From assembly GCA_019054805.1 (NCBI GenBank), contig JAHQIY010000011.1:3415001-3479000 (forward strand): a stretch of DNA of 64,000 nucleotides, given 5' to 3'. The DNA comes from Brachionus manjavacas (Eukaryota > Rotifera > Eurotatoria > Ploima > Brachionidae). This document shows positions 31,801 to 46,600 of this stretch, in pieces (position 1 is the stretch's first letter; each line of letters starts with the position of its first letter). The notes under the pieces are model-generated. The model was given only the letters and a program-made list of their open reading frames with translations. It did not search any database and was not told where the DNA came from. The translations under genes and the position numbers were made by a program.

Positions 31801-34800
31801 AAAAATTGACCATTCTGCAGTGAATTGAAAACTAAGTGACTGGTAATCACTTGCAAGTTTCCCATGTGCATAACTTTTCGAATCTTTGACCTTTTTTTGA
31901 TCTGTAAAGGCCAAAGTCAAGAAAATTTCAAGATCTATCTAGTGGTATCTTCGGTTTTCCATAATTTGAAAAATTCATTGCAAAAAACCTATCTGAAAAA
32001 CGTCAAAAAATGGGTTTTTTGCTCATTTTCGAAGTCGCCTAAAATCTTGTCCTTTTATATTTTTTGAGTCCTGTAAATTGTATCATGTAGAACTTTTTGC
32101 GCTCTTGAATTTGAGCTATTAATCATTATCGTAGCTAAAAAATTGACCATTCTGCAGTGAATTGAAAACTAAGTGACTGGTAATCACTTGCAAGTTTCCC
32201 ATGTGCATAACTTTTCGAATCTTTGACCTTTTTTTGATCTGTAAAAGCCAAAGTCAAGAAAATTTCAAGATCTATCTAGTGGTATCTTCGGTTTTCCATA
32301 ATTCGAAAAATTCATTGCAAAAAACCTATCTGAAAAACGTAAAAAAATGTGTTTTTTGCTCATTTTCGAAGTCGCCTAAAATCTTGTCCTTTTAACTTTT
32401 TTGAGTCCTGTAAATTGTATCATGTAGAACTTTTTGCGCTCTTGAATTTGAGCTATTAATCATTATCGTAGCTAAAAAATTGACCATTCTGCAGTGAATT
32501 GAAAACTAAGTGACTGGTAATCACTTGCAAGTTTCCCATGTGCATAACTTTTCGAATCTTTGACCTTTTTTTGATCTGTAAAAGCCAAAGTCAAGAAAAT
32601 TTCAAGATCTATCTAGTGGTATCTTCGGTTTTCCATAATTTGAAAAATTCATTGCAAAAAACCTATCTGAAAAACGTAAAAAAATGGGTTTTTTGCTCAT
32701 TTTCGAAGTCGCCTAAAATCTTGTCCTTTTATATTTTTTTGAGACCTGTAAATTGTATCATGTAGAACCTTTTGCGCTCTTGAATTTGAGCTATTATTCA
32801 TTATCGTAGCTAAAAAATTGACCATTCTGCAGTGAATTGAAAACTAAGTGACTGGTAATCACTTGCAAGTTTCCCATGTGCATAACTTTTCGAATCTTTG
32901 ACCTTTTTTTGATCTGTAAAAGCCAAAGTCAAGAAAATTTCAAGATCTATCTAGTGGTATCTTCGGTTTTCCATAATTCGAAAAATTCATTGCAAAAAAC
33001 CTATCTGAAAAACGTCAAAAAATGGGTTTTTTGCTCATTTTCGAAGTCGCCTAAAATCTTGTCCTTTTAACTTTTTTGAGTCCTGTAAATTGTATCATGT
33101 AGAACTTTTTGCGCTCTTGAATTTGAGCTATTAATCATTATCGTAGCTAAAAAATTGACCATTCTGCAGTGAATTGAAAACTAAGTGACTGGTAATCACT
33201 TGCAAGTTTCCCATGTGCATAACTTTTCGAATCTTTGACCTTTTTTGATCTGTAAAAGCCAAAGTCAAGAAAATTTCAAGATCTATCTAGTGGTATCTTC
33301 GGTTTTCCATAATTCGAAAAATTCATTGCAAAAAACCTATCTGAAAAACGTCAAAAAATGGGTTTTTTGCTCATTTTCGAAGTCGCCTAAAATCTTGTCC
33401 TTTTAACTTTTTTGAGTCCTGTAAATTGTATCATGTAGAACTTTTTGCGCTCTTGAATTTGAGCTATTAATCATTATCGTAGCTAAAAAATTGACCATTC
33501 TGCAGTGAATTGAAAACTAAGTGACTGGTAATCACTTGCAAGTTTCCCATGTGCATAACTTTTCGAATCTTTGACCTTTTTTGATCTGTAAAAGCCAAAG
33601 TCAAGAAAATTTCAAGATCTATCTAGTGGTATCTTCGGTTTTCCATAATTCGAAAAATTCATTGCAAAAAACCTATCTGAAAAACGTCAAAAAATGGGTT
33701 TTTTGCTCATTTTCGAAGTCGCCTAAAATCTTGTCCTTTTACATTTTTTGAGTCCTGTAAATTGTATCATGTAGAAACTTTTGCGCTCTTGAATTTGAGC
33801 TATTAATCATTATCGTAGCTAAAAAATTGACCATTCTGCAGTGAATTGAAAACTAAGTGACTGGTAATCACTTGCAAGTTTCCCATGTGCATAACTTTTC
33901 GAATCTTTGACCTTTTTTTGATCTGTAAAAGCCAAAGTCAAGAAAATTTCAAGATCTATCTAGTGGTATCTTCGGTTTTCCATAATTCGAAAAATTCATT
34001 GCAAAAAACCTATCTGAAAAACGTCAAAAAATGGGTTTTTTGCTCATTTTCGAAGTCGCCTAAAATCTTGTCCTTTTAACTTTTTTGAGTCCTGTAAATT
34101 GTATCATGTAGAACTTTTTGCGCTCTTGAATTTGAGCTATTAATCATTATCGTAGCTAAAAAATTGACCATTCTGCAGTGAATTGAAAACTAAGTGACTG
34201 GTAATCACTTGCAAGTTTCCCATGTGCATAACTTTTCGAATCTTTGACCTTTTTTTGATCTGTAAAAGCCAAAGTCAAGAAAATTTCAAGATCTATCTAG
34301 TGGTATCTTCGGTTTTCCATAATTCGAAAAATTCATTGCAAACCTATCTGAAAAAACGTCAAAAAATGGGTTTTTTGCTCATTTTCGAAGTCGCCTAAAA
34401 TCTTGTCCTTTTTCTTTTTGAGTCCTGTAAATTGTATCATGTATAATTTTTTGCGCTCTTGAATTTGAGCTATTAATCATTATCGTAGCTAAAAAATTGA
34501 CCATTCTGCAGTGAATTGAAAACTAAGTGACTGGTAATCACTTGCAAGTTTCCCATGTGCATAACTTTTCATATCTTTGACCTTTTTTTGATCTGTAAAA
34601 GCCAAAGTCAAGAAAATTTCAAGATCTATCTAGTGGTATCTTCGGTTTTCCATAATTCGAAAAATTCATTGCAAAAAACCTATCTGAAAAACGTCAAAAA
34701 ATGGGTTTTTTGCTCATTTTCGAAGTCGCCTAAAATCTTGTCCTTTTATTTTTTTTGAGTCCTGTAAATTGTATCATGTAGAACTTTTTGCGCTCTTGAA

Positions 34801-37800
34801 TTTGAGCTATTAATCATTATCGTAGCTATAAAATTGACCATTCTGCAGTGAATTGAAAACTAAGTGACTGGTAATCACTTGCAAGTTTCCCATGTGCATA
34901 ACTTTTCGAATCTTTGACCTTTTTTTGATCTGTAAAAGCCAAAGTCAAGAAAATTTCAAGATCTATCTAGTGGTATCTTCGGTTTTCCATAATTCGAAAA
35001 ATTCATTGCAAAAAACCTATCTGAAAAACGTCAAAAAATGGGTTTTTTGCTCATTTTCGAAGTCGCCTAAAATCTTGTCCTTTTAACTTTTTTGAGTCCT
35101 GTAAATTGTATCATGTAGAACTTTTTGCGCTCTTGAATTTGAGCTATTAATCATTATCGTAGCTAAAAAATTGACCATTCTGCAGTGAATTGAAAACTAA
35201 GTGACTGGTAATCACTTGCAAGTTTCCCATGTGCATAACTTTTCGAATCTTTGACCTTTTTTGATCTGTAAAAGCCAAAGTCAAGAAAATTTCAAGATCT
35301 ATCTAGTGGTATCTTCGGTTTTCCATAATTCGAAAAATTCATTGCAAAAAACCTATCTGAAAAACGTCAAAAAATGGGTTTTTTGCTCATTTTCGAAGTC
35401 GCCTAAAATCTTGTCCTTTTAACTTTTTTGAGTCCTGTAAATTGTATCATGTAGAACTTTTTGCGCTCTTGAATTTGAGCTATTAATCATTATCGTAGCT
35501 AAAAAATTGACCATTCTGCAGTGAATTGAAAACTAAGTGACTGGTAATCACTTGCAAGTTTCCCATGTGCATAACTTTTCGAATCTTTGACCTTTTTTGA
35601 TCTGTAAAAGCCAAAGTCAAGAAAATTTCAAGATCTATCTAGTGGTATCTTCGGTTTTCCATAATTCGAAAAATTCATTGCAAAAAACCTATCTGAAAAA
35701 CGTCAAAAAATGGGTTTTTTGCTCATTTTCGAAGTCGCCTAAAATCTTGTCCTTTTAACTTTTTTGAGTCCTGTAAATTGTATCATGTAGAACTTTTTGC
35801 GCTCTTGAATTTGAGCTATTAATCATTATCGTAGCTAAAAAATTGACCATTCTGCAGTGAATTGAAAACTAAGTGACTGGTAATCACTTGCAAGTTTCCC
35901 ATGTGCATAACTTTTCGAATCTTTGACCTTTTTTTGATCTGTAAAAGCCAAAGTCAAGAAAATTTCAAGATCTATCTAGTGGTATCTTCGGTTTTCCATA
36001 ATTCGAAAAATTCATTGCAAAAAACCTATCTGAAAAACGTCAAAAAATGGGTTTTTTGCTCATTTTCGAAGTCGCCTAAAATCTTGTCCTTTTAACTTTT
36101 TTGAGTCCTGTAAATTGTATCATGTAGAACTTTTTGCGCTCTTGAATTTGAGCTATTAATCATTATCGTAGCTAAAAAATTGACCATTCTGCAGTGAATT
36201 GAAAACTAAGTGACTGGTAATCACTTGCAAGTTTCCCATGTGCATAACTTTTCGAATCTTTGACCTTTTTTGATCTGTAAAAGCCAAAGTCAAGAAAATT
36301 TCAAGATCTATCTAGTGGTATCTTCGGTTTTCCATAATTCGAAAAATTCATTGCAAAAAACCTATCTGAAAAACGTCAAAAAATGGGTTTTTTGCTCATT
36401 TTCGAAGTCGCCTAAAATCTTGTCCTTTTATATTTTTTGAGTCCTGTAAATTGTATCATGTAGAACTTTTTGCGCTCTTGAATTTGAGCTATTAATCATT
36501 ATCGTAGCTAAAAAATTGACCATTCTGCAGTGAATTGAAAACTAAGTGACTGGTAATCACTTGCAAGTTTCCCATGTGCATAACTTTTCGAATCTTTGAC
36601 CTTTTTTTGATCTGTAAAAGCCAAAGTCAAGAAAATTTCAAGATCTATCTAGTGGTATCTTCGGTTTTCCATAATTCGAAAAATTCATTGCAAAAAACCT
36701 ATCTGAAAAACGTCAAAAAATGGGTTTTTTGCTCATTTTCGAAGTCGCCTAAAATCTTGTCCTTTTAACTTTTTTGAGTCCTGTAAATTGTATCATGTAG
36801 AACTTTTTGCGCTCTTGAATTTGAGCTATTAATCATTATCGTAGCTAAAAAATTGACCATTCTGCAGTGAATTGAAAACTAAGTGACTGGTAATCACTTG
36901 CAAGTTTCCCATGTGCATAACTTTTCGAATCTTTGACCTTTTTTGATCTGTAAAAGCCAAAGTCAAGAAAATTTCAAGATCTATCTAGTGGTATCTTCGG
37001 TTTTCCATAATTCGAAAAATTCATTGCAAAAAACCTATCTGAAAAACGTCAAAAAATGGGTTTTTTGCTCATTTTCGAAGTCGCCTAAAATCTTGTCCTT
37101 TTAACTTTTTTGAGTCCTGTAAATTGTATCATGTAGAACTTTTTGCGCTCTTGAATTTGAGCTATTAATCATTATCGTAGCTATAAAATTGACCATTCTG
37201 CAGTGAATTGAAAACTAAGTGACTGGTAATCACTTGCAAGTTTCCCATGTGCATAACTTTTCGAATCTTTGACCTTTTTTTGATCTGTAAAAGCCAAAGT
37301 CAAGAAAATTTCAAGATCTATCTAGTGGTATCTTCGGTTTTCCATAATTCGAAAAATTCATTGCAAAAAACCTATCTGAAAAACGTCAAAAAATGGGTTT
37401 TTTGCTCATTTTCGAAGTCGCCTAAAATCTTGTCCTTTTAACTTTTTTGAGTCCTGTAAATTGTATCATGTAGAACTTTTTGCGCTCTTGAATTTGAGCT
37501 ATTAATCATTATCGTAGCTAAAAAATTGACCATTCTGCAGTGAATTGAAAACTAAGTGACTGGTAATCACTTGCAAGTTTCCCATGTGCATAACTTTTCG
37601 AATCTTTGACCTTTTTTGATCTGTAAAAGCCAAAGTCAAGAAAATTTCAAGATCTATCTAGTGGTATCTTCGGTTTTCCATAATTCGAAAAATTCATTGC
37701 AAAAAACCTATCTGAAAAACGTCAAAAAATGGGTTTTTTGCTCATTTTCGAAGTCGCCTAAAATCTTGTCCTTTTAACTTTTTTGAGTCCTGTAAATTGT

Positions 37801-40600
37801 ATCATGTAGAACTTTTTGCGCTCTTGAATTTGAGCTATTAATCATTATCGTAGCTAAAAAATTGACCATTCTGCAGTGAATTGAAAACTAAGTGACTGGT
37901 AATCACTTGCAAGTTTCCCATGTGCATAACTTTTCGAATCTTTGACCTTTTTTGATCTGTAAAAGCCAAAGTCAAGAAAATTTCAAGATCTATCTAGTGG
38001 TATCTTCGGTTTTCCATAATTCGAAAAATTCATTGCAAAAAACCTATCTGAAAAACGTCAAAAAATGGGTTTTTTGCTCATTTTCGAAGTCGCCTAAAAT
38101 CTTGTCCTTTTAACTTTTTTGAGTCCTGTAAATTGTATCATGTAGAACTTTTTGCGCTCTTGAATTTGAGCTATTAATCATTATCGTAGCTAAAAAATTG
38201 ACCATTCTGCAGTGAATTGAAAACTAAGTGACTGGTAATCACTTGCAAGTTTCCCATGTGCATAACTTTTCGAATCTTTGACCTTTTTTTGATCTGTAAA
38301 AGCCAAAGTCAAGAAAATTTCAAGATCTATCTAGTGGTATCTTCGGTTTTCCATAATTCGAAAAATTCATTGCAAAAAACCTATCTGAAAAACGTCAAAA
38401 AATGGGTTTTTTGCTCATTTTCGAAGTCGCCTAAAATCTTGTCCTTTTAACTTTTTTGAGTCCTGTAAATTGTATCATGTAGAACTTTTTGCGCTCTTGA
38501 ATTTGAGCTATTAATCATTATCGTAGCTAAAAAATTGACCATTCTGCAGTGAATTGAAAACTAAGTGACTGGTAATCACTTGCAAGTTTCCCATGTGCAT
38601 AACTTTTCGAATCTTTGACCTTTTTTTGATCTGTAAAAGCCAAAGTCAAGAAAATTTCAAGATCTATCTAGTGGTATCTTCGGTTTTCCATAATTCGAAA
38701 AATTCATTGCAAAAAACCTATCTGAAAAACGTCAAAAAATGGGTTTTTTGCTCATTTTCGAAGTCGCCTAAAATCTTGTCCTTTTACATTTTTTGAGTCC
38801 TGTAAATTGTATCATGTAGAACTTTTTGCGCTCTTGAATTTGAGCTATTAATTATTATCGTAGCTAAAAATTGACCATTCTGCAGTGAATTGAAAACTAA
38901 GTGACTGGTAATCACTTGCAAGTTTCCCATGTGCATAACTTTTCGAATCTTTGACCTTTTTTTGATCTGTAAAAGCCAAAGTCAAGAAAATTTCAAGATC
39001 TATCTAGTGGTATCTTCGGTTTTCCATAATTCGAAAAATTCATTGCAAAAAACCTATCTGAAAAACGTCAAAAAATGGGTTTTTTGCTCATTTTCGAAGT
39101 CGCCTAAAATCTTGTCCTTTTATATTTTTTGAGTCCTGTAAATTGTATCATGTAGAACTTTTTGCGCTCTTGAATTTGAGCTATTAATCATTATCGTAGC
39201 TAAAAAATTGACCATTCTGCAGTGAATTGAAAACTAAGTGACTGGTAATCACTTGCAAGTTTCCCATGTGCATAACTTTTCGAATCTTTGACCTTTTTTT
39301 GATCTGTAAAAGCCAAAGTCAAGAAAATTTCAAGATCTATCTAGTGGTATCTTCGGTTTTCCATAATTCGAAAAATTCATTGCAAAAAACCTATCTGAAA
39401 AACGTCAAAAAATGGGTTTTTTGCTCATTTTCGAAGTCGCCTAAAATCTTGTCCTTTTAACTTTTTTGAGTCCTGTAAATTGTATCATGTAGAACTTTTT
39501 GCGCTCTTGAATTTGAGCTATTAATCATTATCGTAGCTAAAAAATTGACCATTCTGCAGTGAATTGAAAACTAAGTGACTGGTAATCACTTGCAAGTTTC
39601 CCATGTGCATAACTTTTCGAATCTTTGACCTTTTTTGATCTGTAAAAGCCAAAGTCAAGAAAATTTCAAGATCTATCTAGTGGTATCTTCGGTTTTCCAT
39701 AATTCGAAAAATTCATTGCAAAAAACCTATCTGAAAAACGTCAAAAAATGGGTTTTTTGCTCATTTTCGAAGTCGCCTAAAATCTTGTCCTTTTAACTTT
39801 TTTGAGTCCTGTAAATTGTATCATGTAGAACTTTTTGCGCTCTTGAATTTGAGCTATTAATCATTATCGTAGCTAAAAAATTGACCATTCTGCAGTGAAT
39901 TGAAAACTAAGTGACTGGTAATCACTTGCAAGTTTCCCATGTGCATAACTTTTCGAATCTTTGACCTTTTTTGATCTGTAAAAGCCAAAGTCAAGAAAAT
40001 TTCAAGATCTATCTAGTGGTATCTTCGGTTTTCCATAATTCGAAAAATTCATTGCAAAAAACCTATCTGAAAAACGTCAAAAAATGGGTTTTTTGCTCAT
40101 TTTCGAAGTCGCCTAAAATCTTGTCCTTTTAACTTTTTTGAGTCCTGTAAATTGTATCATGTAGAACTTTTTGCGCTCTTGAATTTGAGCTATTAATCAT
40201 TATCGTAGCTAAAAAATTGACCATTCTGCAGTGAATTGAAAACTAAGTGACTGGTAATCACTTGCAAGTTTCCCATGTGCATAACTTTTCGAATCTTTGA
40301 CCTTTTTTTGATCTGTAAAAGCCAAAGTCAAGAAAATTTCAAGATCTATCTAGTGGTATCTTCGGTTTTCCATAATTCGAAAAATTCATTGCAAAAAACC
40401 TATCTGAAAAACGTCAAAAAATGGGTTTTTTGCTCATTTTCGAAGTCGCCTAAAATCTTGTCCTTTTATATTTTTTGAGTCCTGTAAATTGTATCATGTA
40501 GAACTTTTTGCGCTCTTGAATTTGAGCTATTAATCATTATCGTAGCTAAAAAATTGACCATTCTGCAGTGAATTGAAAACTAAGTGACTGGTAATCACTT
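28800..40600 (+). repeat. Array transition zone with blocks of shared variants
   Basis: Units are all of the second subtype but carry sub-variants in contiguous blocks. After gatctg the sequence is taaaggcc in nearly all units from 29.2 to 31.9 kb (one exception near 30.9 kb) and taaaagcc from 32.2 kb on. The segment after gtccttt is taacttttttg, tatattttttg or tacattttttg until about 40.5 kb, then only the first form. Confidence 0.85.
34222..34554 (+). repeat. Aberrant satellite unit with internal deletion
   Basis: This unit is about 333 bp. It has lost several A residues after attcattgca (reading gcaaacctatc), gained two A after ctgaa, reads cctttttctttttgag where neighbours read ccttttaacttttttgag, and has gtataattttttgcg. 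It is the only clearly rearranged monomer within the otherwise regular part of the array. Confidence 0.8.
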
Positions 40601-43600
40601 GCAAGTTTCCCATGTGCATAACTTTTCGAATCTTTGACCTTTTTTGATCTGTAAAAGCCAAAGTCAAGAAAATTTCAAGATCTATCTAGTGGTATCTTCG
40701 GTTTTCCATAATTCGAAAAATTCATTGCAAAAAACCTATCTGAAAAACGTCAAAAAATGGGTTTTTTGCTCATTTTCGAAGTCGCCTAAAATCTTGTCCT
40801 TTTAACTTTTTTGAGTCCTGTAAATTGTATCATGTAGAACTTTTTGCGCTCTTGAATTTGAGCTATTAATCATTATCGTAGCTAAAAAATTGACCATTCT
40901 GCAGTGAATTGAAAACTAAGTGACTGGTAATCACTTGCAAGTTTCCCATGTGCATAACTTTTCGAATCTTTGACCTTTTTTTGATCTGTAAAAGCCAAAG
41001 TCAAGAAAATTTCAAGATCTATCTAGTGGTATCTTCGGTTTTCCATAATTCGAAAAATTCATTGCAAAAAACCTATCTGAAAAACGTCAAAAAATGGGTT
41101 TTTTGCTCATTTTCGAAGTCGCCTAAAATCTTGTCCTTTTAACTTTTTTGAGTCCTGTAAATTGTATCATGTAGAACTTTTTGCGCTCTTGAATTTGAGC
41201 TATTAATCATTATCGTAGCTAAAAAATTGACCATTCTGCAGTGAATTGAAAACTAAGTGACTGGTAATCACTTGCAAGTTTCCCATGTGCATAACTTTTC
41301 GAATCTTTGACCTTTTTTGATCTGTAAAAGCCAAAGTCAAGAAAATTTCAAGATCTATCTAGTGGTATCTTCGGTTTTCCATAATTCGAAAAATTCATTG
41401 CAAAAAACCTATCTGAAAAACGTCAAAAAATGGGTTTTTTGCTCATTTTCGAAGTCGCCTAAAATCTTGTCCTTTTAACTTTTTTGAGTCCTGTAAATTG
41501 TATCATGTAGAACTTTTTGCGCTCTTGAATTTGAGCTATTAATCATTATCGTAGCTAAAAAATTGACCATTCTGCAGTGAATTGAAAACTAAGTGACTGG
41601 TAATCACTTGCAAGTTTCCCATGTGCATAACTTTTCGAATCTTTGACCTTTTTTTGATCTGTAAAAGCCAAAGTCAAGAAAATTTCAAGATCTATCTAGT
41701 GGTATCTTCGGTTTTCCATAATTCGAAAAATTCATTGCAAAAAACCTATCTGAAAAACGTCAAAAAATGGGTTTTTTGCTCATTTTCGAAGTCGCCTAAA
41801 ATCTTGTCCTTTTAACTTTTTTGAGTCCTGTAAATTGTATCATGTAGAACTTTTTGCGCTCTTGAATTTGAGCTATTAATCATTATCGTAGCTAAAAAAT
41901 TGACCATTCTGCAGTGAATTGAAAACTAAGTGACTGGTAATCACTTGCAAGTTTCCCATGTGCATAACTTTTCGAATCTTTGACCTTTTTTTGATCTGTA
42001 AAAGCCAAAGTCAAGAAAATTTCAAGATCTATCTAGTGGTATCTTCGGTTTTCCATAATTCGAAAAATTCATTGCAAAAAACCTATCTGAAAAACGTCAA
42101 AAAATGGGTTTTTTGCTCATTTTCGAAGTCGCCTAAAATCTTGTCCTTTTAACTTTTTTGAGTCCTGTAAATTGTATCATGTAGAACTTTTTGCGCTCTT
42201 GAATTTGAGCTATTAATCATTATCGTAGCTAAAAAATTGACCATTCTGCAGTGAATTGAAAACTAAGTGACTGGTAATCACTTGCAAGTTTCCCATGTGC
42301 ATAACTTTTCGAATCTTTGACCTTTTTTTGATCTGTAAAAGCCAAAGTCAAGAAAATTTCAAGATCTATCTAGTGGTATCTTCGGTTTTCCATAATTCGA
42401 AAAATTCATTGCAAAAAACCTATCTGAAAAACGTCAAAAAATGGGTTTTTTGCTCATTTTCGAAGTCGCCTAAAATCTTGTCCTTTTAACTTTTTTGAGT
42501 CCTGTAAATTGTATCATGTAGAACTTTTTGCGCTCTTGAATTTGAGCTATTAATCATTATCGTAGCTAAAAAATTGACCATTCTGCAGTGAATTGAAAAC
42601 TAAGTGACTGGTAATCACTTGCAAGTTTCCCATGTGCATAACTTTTCGAATCTTTGACCTTTTTTTGATCTGTAAAAGCCAAAGTCAAGAAAATTTCAAG
42701 ATCTATCTAGTGGTATCTTCGGTTTTCCATAATTCGAAAAATTCATTGCAAAAAACCTATCTGAAAAACGTCAAAAAATGGGTTTTTTGCTCATTTTCGA
42801 AGTCGCCTAAAATCTTGTCCTTTTAACTTTTTTGAGTCCTGTAAATTGTATCATGTAGAACTTTTTGCGCTCTTGAATTTGAGCTATTAATCATTATCGT
42901 AGCTAAAAAATTGACCATTCTGCAGTGAATTGAAAACTAAGTGACTGGTAATCACTTGCAAGTTTCCCATGTGCATAACTTTTCGAATCTTTGACCTTTT
43001 TTTGATCTGTAAAAGCCAAAGTCAAGAAAATTTCAAGATCTATCTAGTGGTATCTTCGGTTTTCCATAATTCGAAAAATTCATTGCAAAAAACCTATCTG
43101 AAAAACGTCAAAAAATGGGTTTTTTGCTCATTTTCGAAGTCGCCTAAAATCTTGTCCTTTTAACTTTTTTGAGTCCTGTAAATTGTATCATGTAGAACTT
43201 TTTGCGCTCTTGAATTTGAGCTATTAATCATTATCGTAGCTAAAAAATTGACCATTCTGCAGTGAATTGAAAACTAAGTGACTGGTAATCACTTGCAAGT
43301 TTCCCATGTGCATAACTTTTCGAATCTTTGACCTTTTTTTGATCTGTAAAAGCCAAAGTCAAGAAAATTTCAAGATCTATCTAGTGGTATCTTCGGTTTT
43401 CCATAATTCGAAAAATTCATTGCAAAAAACCTATCTGAAAAACGTCAAAAAATGGGTTTTTTGCTCATTTTCGAAGTCGCCTAAAATCTTGTCCTTTTAA
43501 CTTTTTTGAGTCCTGTAAATTGTATCATGTAGAACTTTTTGCGCTCTTGAATTTGAGCTATTAATCATTATCGTAGCTAAAAAATTGACCATTCTGCAGT

Positions 43601-46600
43601 GAATTGAAAACTAAGTGACTGGTAATCACTTGCAAGTTTCCCATGTGCATAACTTTTCGAATCTTTGACCTTTTTTGATCTGTAAAAGCCAAAGTCAAGA
43701 AAATTTCAAGATCTATCTAGTGGTATCTTCGGTTTTCCATAATTCGAAAAATTCATTGCAAAAAACCTATCTGAAAAACGTCAAAAAATGGGTTTTTTGC
43801 TCATTTTCGAAGTCGCCTAAAATCTTGTCCTTTTAACTTTTTTGAGTCCTGTAAATTGTATCATGTAGAACTTTTTGCGCTCTTGAATTTGAGCTATTAA
43901 TCATTATCGTAGCTAAAAAATTGACCATTCTGCAGTGAATTGAAAACTAAGTGACTGGTAATCACTTGCAAGTTTCCCATGTGCATAACTTTTCGAATCT
44001 TTGACCTTTTTTTGATCTGTAAAAGCCAAAGTCAAGAAAATTTCAAGATCTATCTAGTGGTATCTTCGGTTTTCCATAATTCGAAAAATTCATTGCAAAA
44101 AACCTATCTGAAAAACGTCAAAAAATGGGTTTTTTGCTCATTTTCGAAGTCGCCTAAAATCTTGTCCTTTTAACTTTTTTGAGTCCTGTAAATTGTATCA
44201 TGTAGAACTTTTTGCGCTCTTGAATTTGAGCTATTAATCATTATCGTAGCTAAAAAATTGACCATTCTGCAGTGAATTGAAAACTAAGTGACTGGTAATC
44301 ACTTGCAAGTTTCCCATGTGCATAACTTTTCGAATCTTTGACCTTTTTTTGATCTGTAAAAGCCAAAGTCAAGAAAATTTCAAGATCTATCTAGTGGTAT
44401 CTTCGGTTTTCCATAATTCGAAAAATTCATTGCAAAAAACCTATCTGAAAAACGTCAAAAAATGGGTTTTTTGCTCATTTTCGAAGTCGCCTAAAATCTT
44501 GTCCTTTTAACTTTTTTGAGTCCTGTAAATTGTATCATGTAGAACTTTTTGCGCTCTTGAATTTGAGCTATTAATCATTATCGTAGCTAAAAAATTGACC
44601 ATTCTGCAGTGAATTGAAAACTAAGTGACTGGTAATCACTTGCAAGTTTCCCATGTGCATAACTTTTCGAATCTTTGACCTTTTTTTGATCTGTAAAAGC
44701 CAAAGTCAAGAAAATTTCAAGATCTATCTAGTGGTATCTTCGGTTTTCCATAATTCGAAAAATTCATTGCAAAAAACCTATCTGAAAAACGTCAAAAAAT
44801 GGGTTTTTTGCTCATTTTCGAAGTCGCCTAAAATCTTGTCCTTTTAACTTTTTTGAGTCCTGTAAATTGTATCATGTAGAACTTTTTGCGCTCTTGAATT
44901 TGAGCTATTAATCATTATCGTAGCTAAAAAATTGACCATTCTGCAGTGAATTGAAAACTAAGTGACTGGTAATCACTTGCAAGTTTCCCATGTGCATAAC
45001 TTTTCGAATCTTTGACCTTTTTTGATCTGTAAAAGCCAAAGTCAAGAAAATTTCAAGATCTATCTAGTGGTATCTTCGGTTTTCCATAATTCGAAAAATT
45101 CATTGCAAAAAACCTATCTGAAAAACGTCAAAAAATGGGTTTTTTGCTCATTTTCGAAGTCGCCTAAAATCTTGTCCTTTTAACTTTTTTGAGTCCTGTA
45201 AATTGTATCATGTAGAACTTTTTGCGCTCTTGAATTTGAGCTATTAATCATTATCGTAGCTAAAAAATTGACCATTCTGCAGTGAATTGAAAACTAAGTG
45301 ACTGGTAATCACTTGCAAGTTTCCCATGTGCATAACTTTTCGAATCTTTGACCTTTTTTTGATCTGTAAAAGCCAAAGTCAAGAAAATTTCAAGATCTAT
45401 CTAGTGGTATCTTCGGTTTTCCATAATTCGAAAAATTCATTGCAAAAAACCTATCTGAAAAACGTCAAAAAATGGGTTTTTTGCTCATTTTCGAAGTCGC
45501 CTAAAATCTTGTCCTTTTAACTTTTTTGAGTCCTGTAAATTGTATCATGTAGAACTTTTTGCGCTCTTGAATTTGAGCTATTAATCATTATCGTAGCTAA
45601 AAAATTGACCATTCTGCAGTGAATTGAAAACTAAGTGACTGGTAATCACTTGCAAGTTTCCCATGTGCATAACTTTTCGAATCTTTGACCTTTTTTTGAT
45701 CTGTAAAAGCCAAAGTCAAGAAAATTTCAAGATCTATCTAGTGGTATCTTCGGTTTTCCATAATTCGAAAAATTCATTGCAAAAAACCTATCTGAAAAAC
45801 GTCAAAAAATGGGTTTTTTGCTCATTTTCGAAGTCGCCTAAAATCTTGTCCTTTTAACTTTTTTGAGTCCTGTAAATTGTATCATGTAGAACTTTTTGCG
45901 CTCTTGAATTTGAGCTATTAATCATTATCGTAGCTAAAAAATTGACCATTCTGCAGTGAATTGAAAACTAAGTGACTGGTAATCACTTGCAAGTTTCCCA
46001 TGTGCATAACTTTTCGAATCTTTGACCTTTTTTTGATCTGTAAAAGCCAAAGTCAAGAAAATTTCAAGATCTATCTAGTGGTATCTTCGGTTTTCCATAA
46101 TTCGAAAAATTCATTGCAAAAAACCTATCTGAAAAACGTCAAAAAATGGGTTTTTTGCTCATTTTCGAAGTCGCCTAAAATCTTGTCCTTTTAACTTTTT
46201 TGAGTCCTGTAAATTGTATCATGTAGAACTTTTTGCGCTCTTGAATTTGAGCTATTAATCATTATCGTAGCTAAAAAATTGACCATTCTGCAGTGAATTG
46301 AAAACTAAGTGACTGGTAATCACTTGCAAGTTTCCCATGTGCATAACTTTTCGAATCTTTGACCTTTTTTTGATCTGTAAAAGCCAAAGTCAAGAAAATT
46401 TCAAGATCTATCTAGTGGTATCTTCGGTTTTCCATAATTCGAAAAATTCATTGCAAAAAACCTATCTGAAAAACGTCAAAAAATGGGTTTTTTGCTCATT
46501 TTCGAAGTCGCCTAAAATCTTGTCCTTTTAACTTTTTTGAGTCCTGTAAATTGTATCATGTAGAACTTTTTGCGCTCTTGAATTTGAGCTATTAATCATT

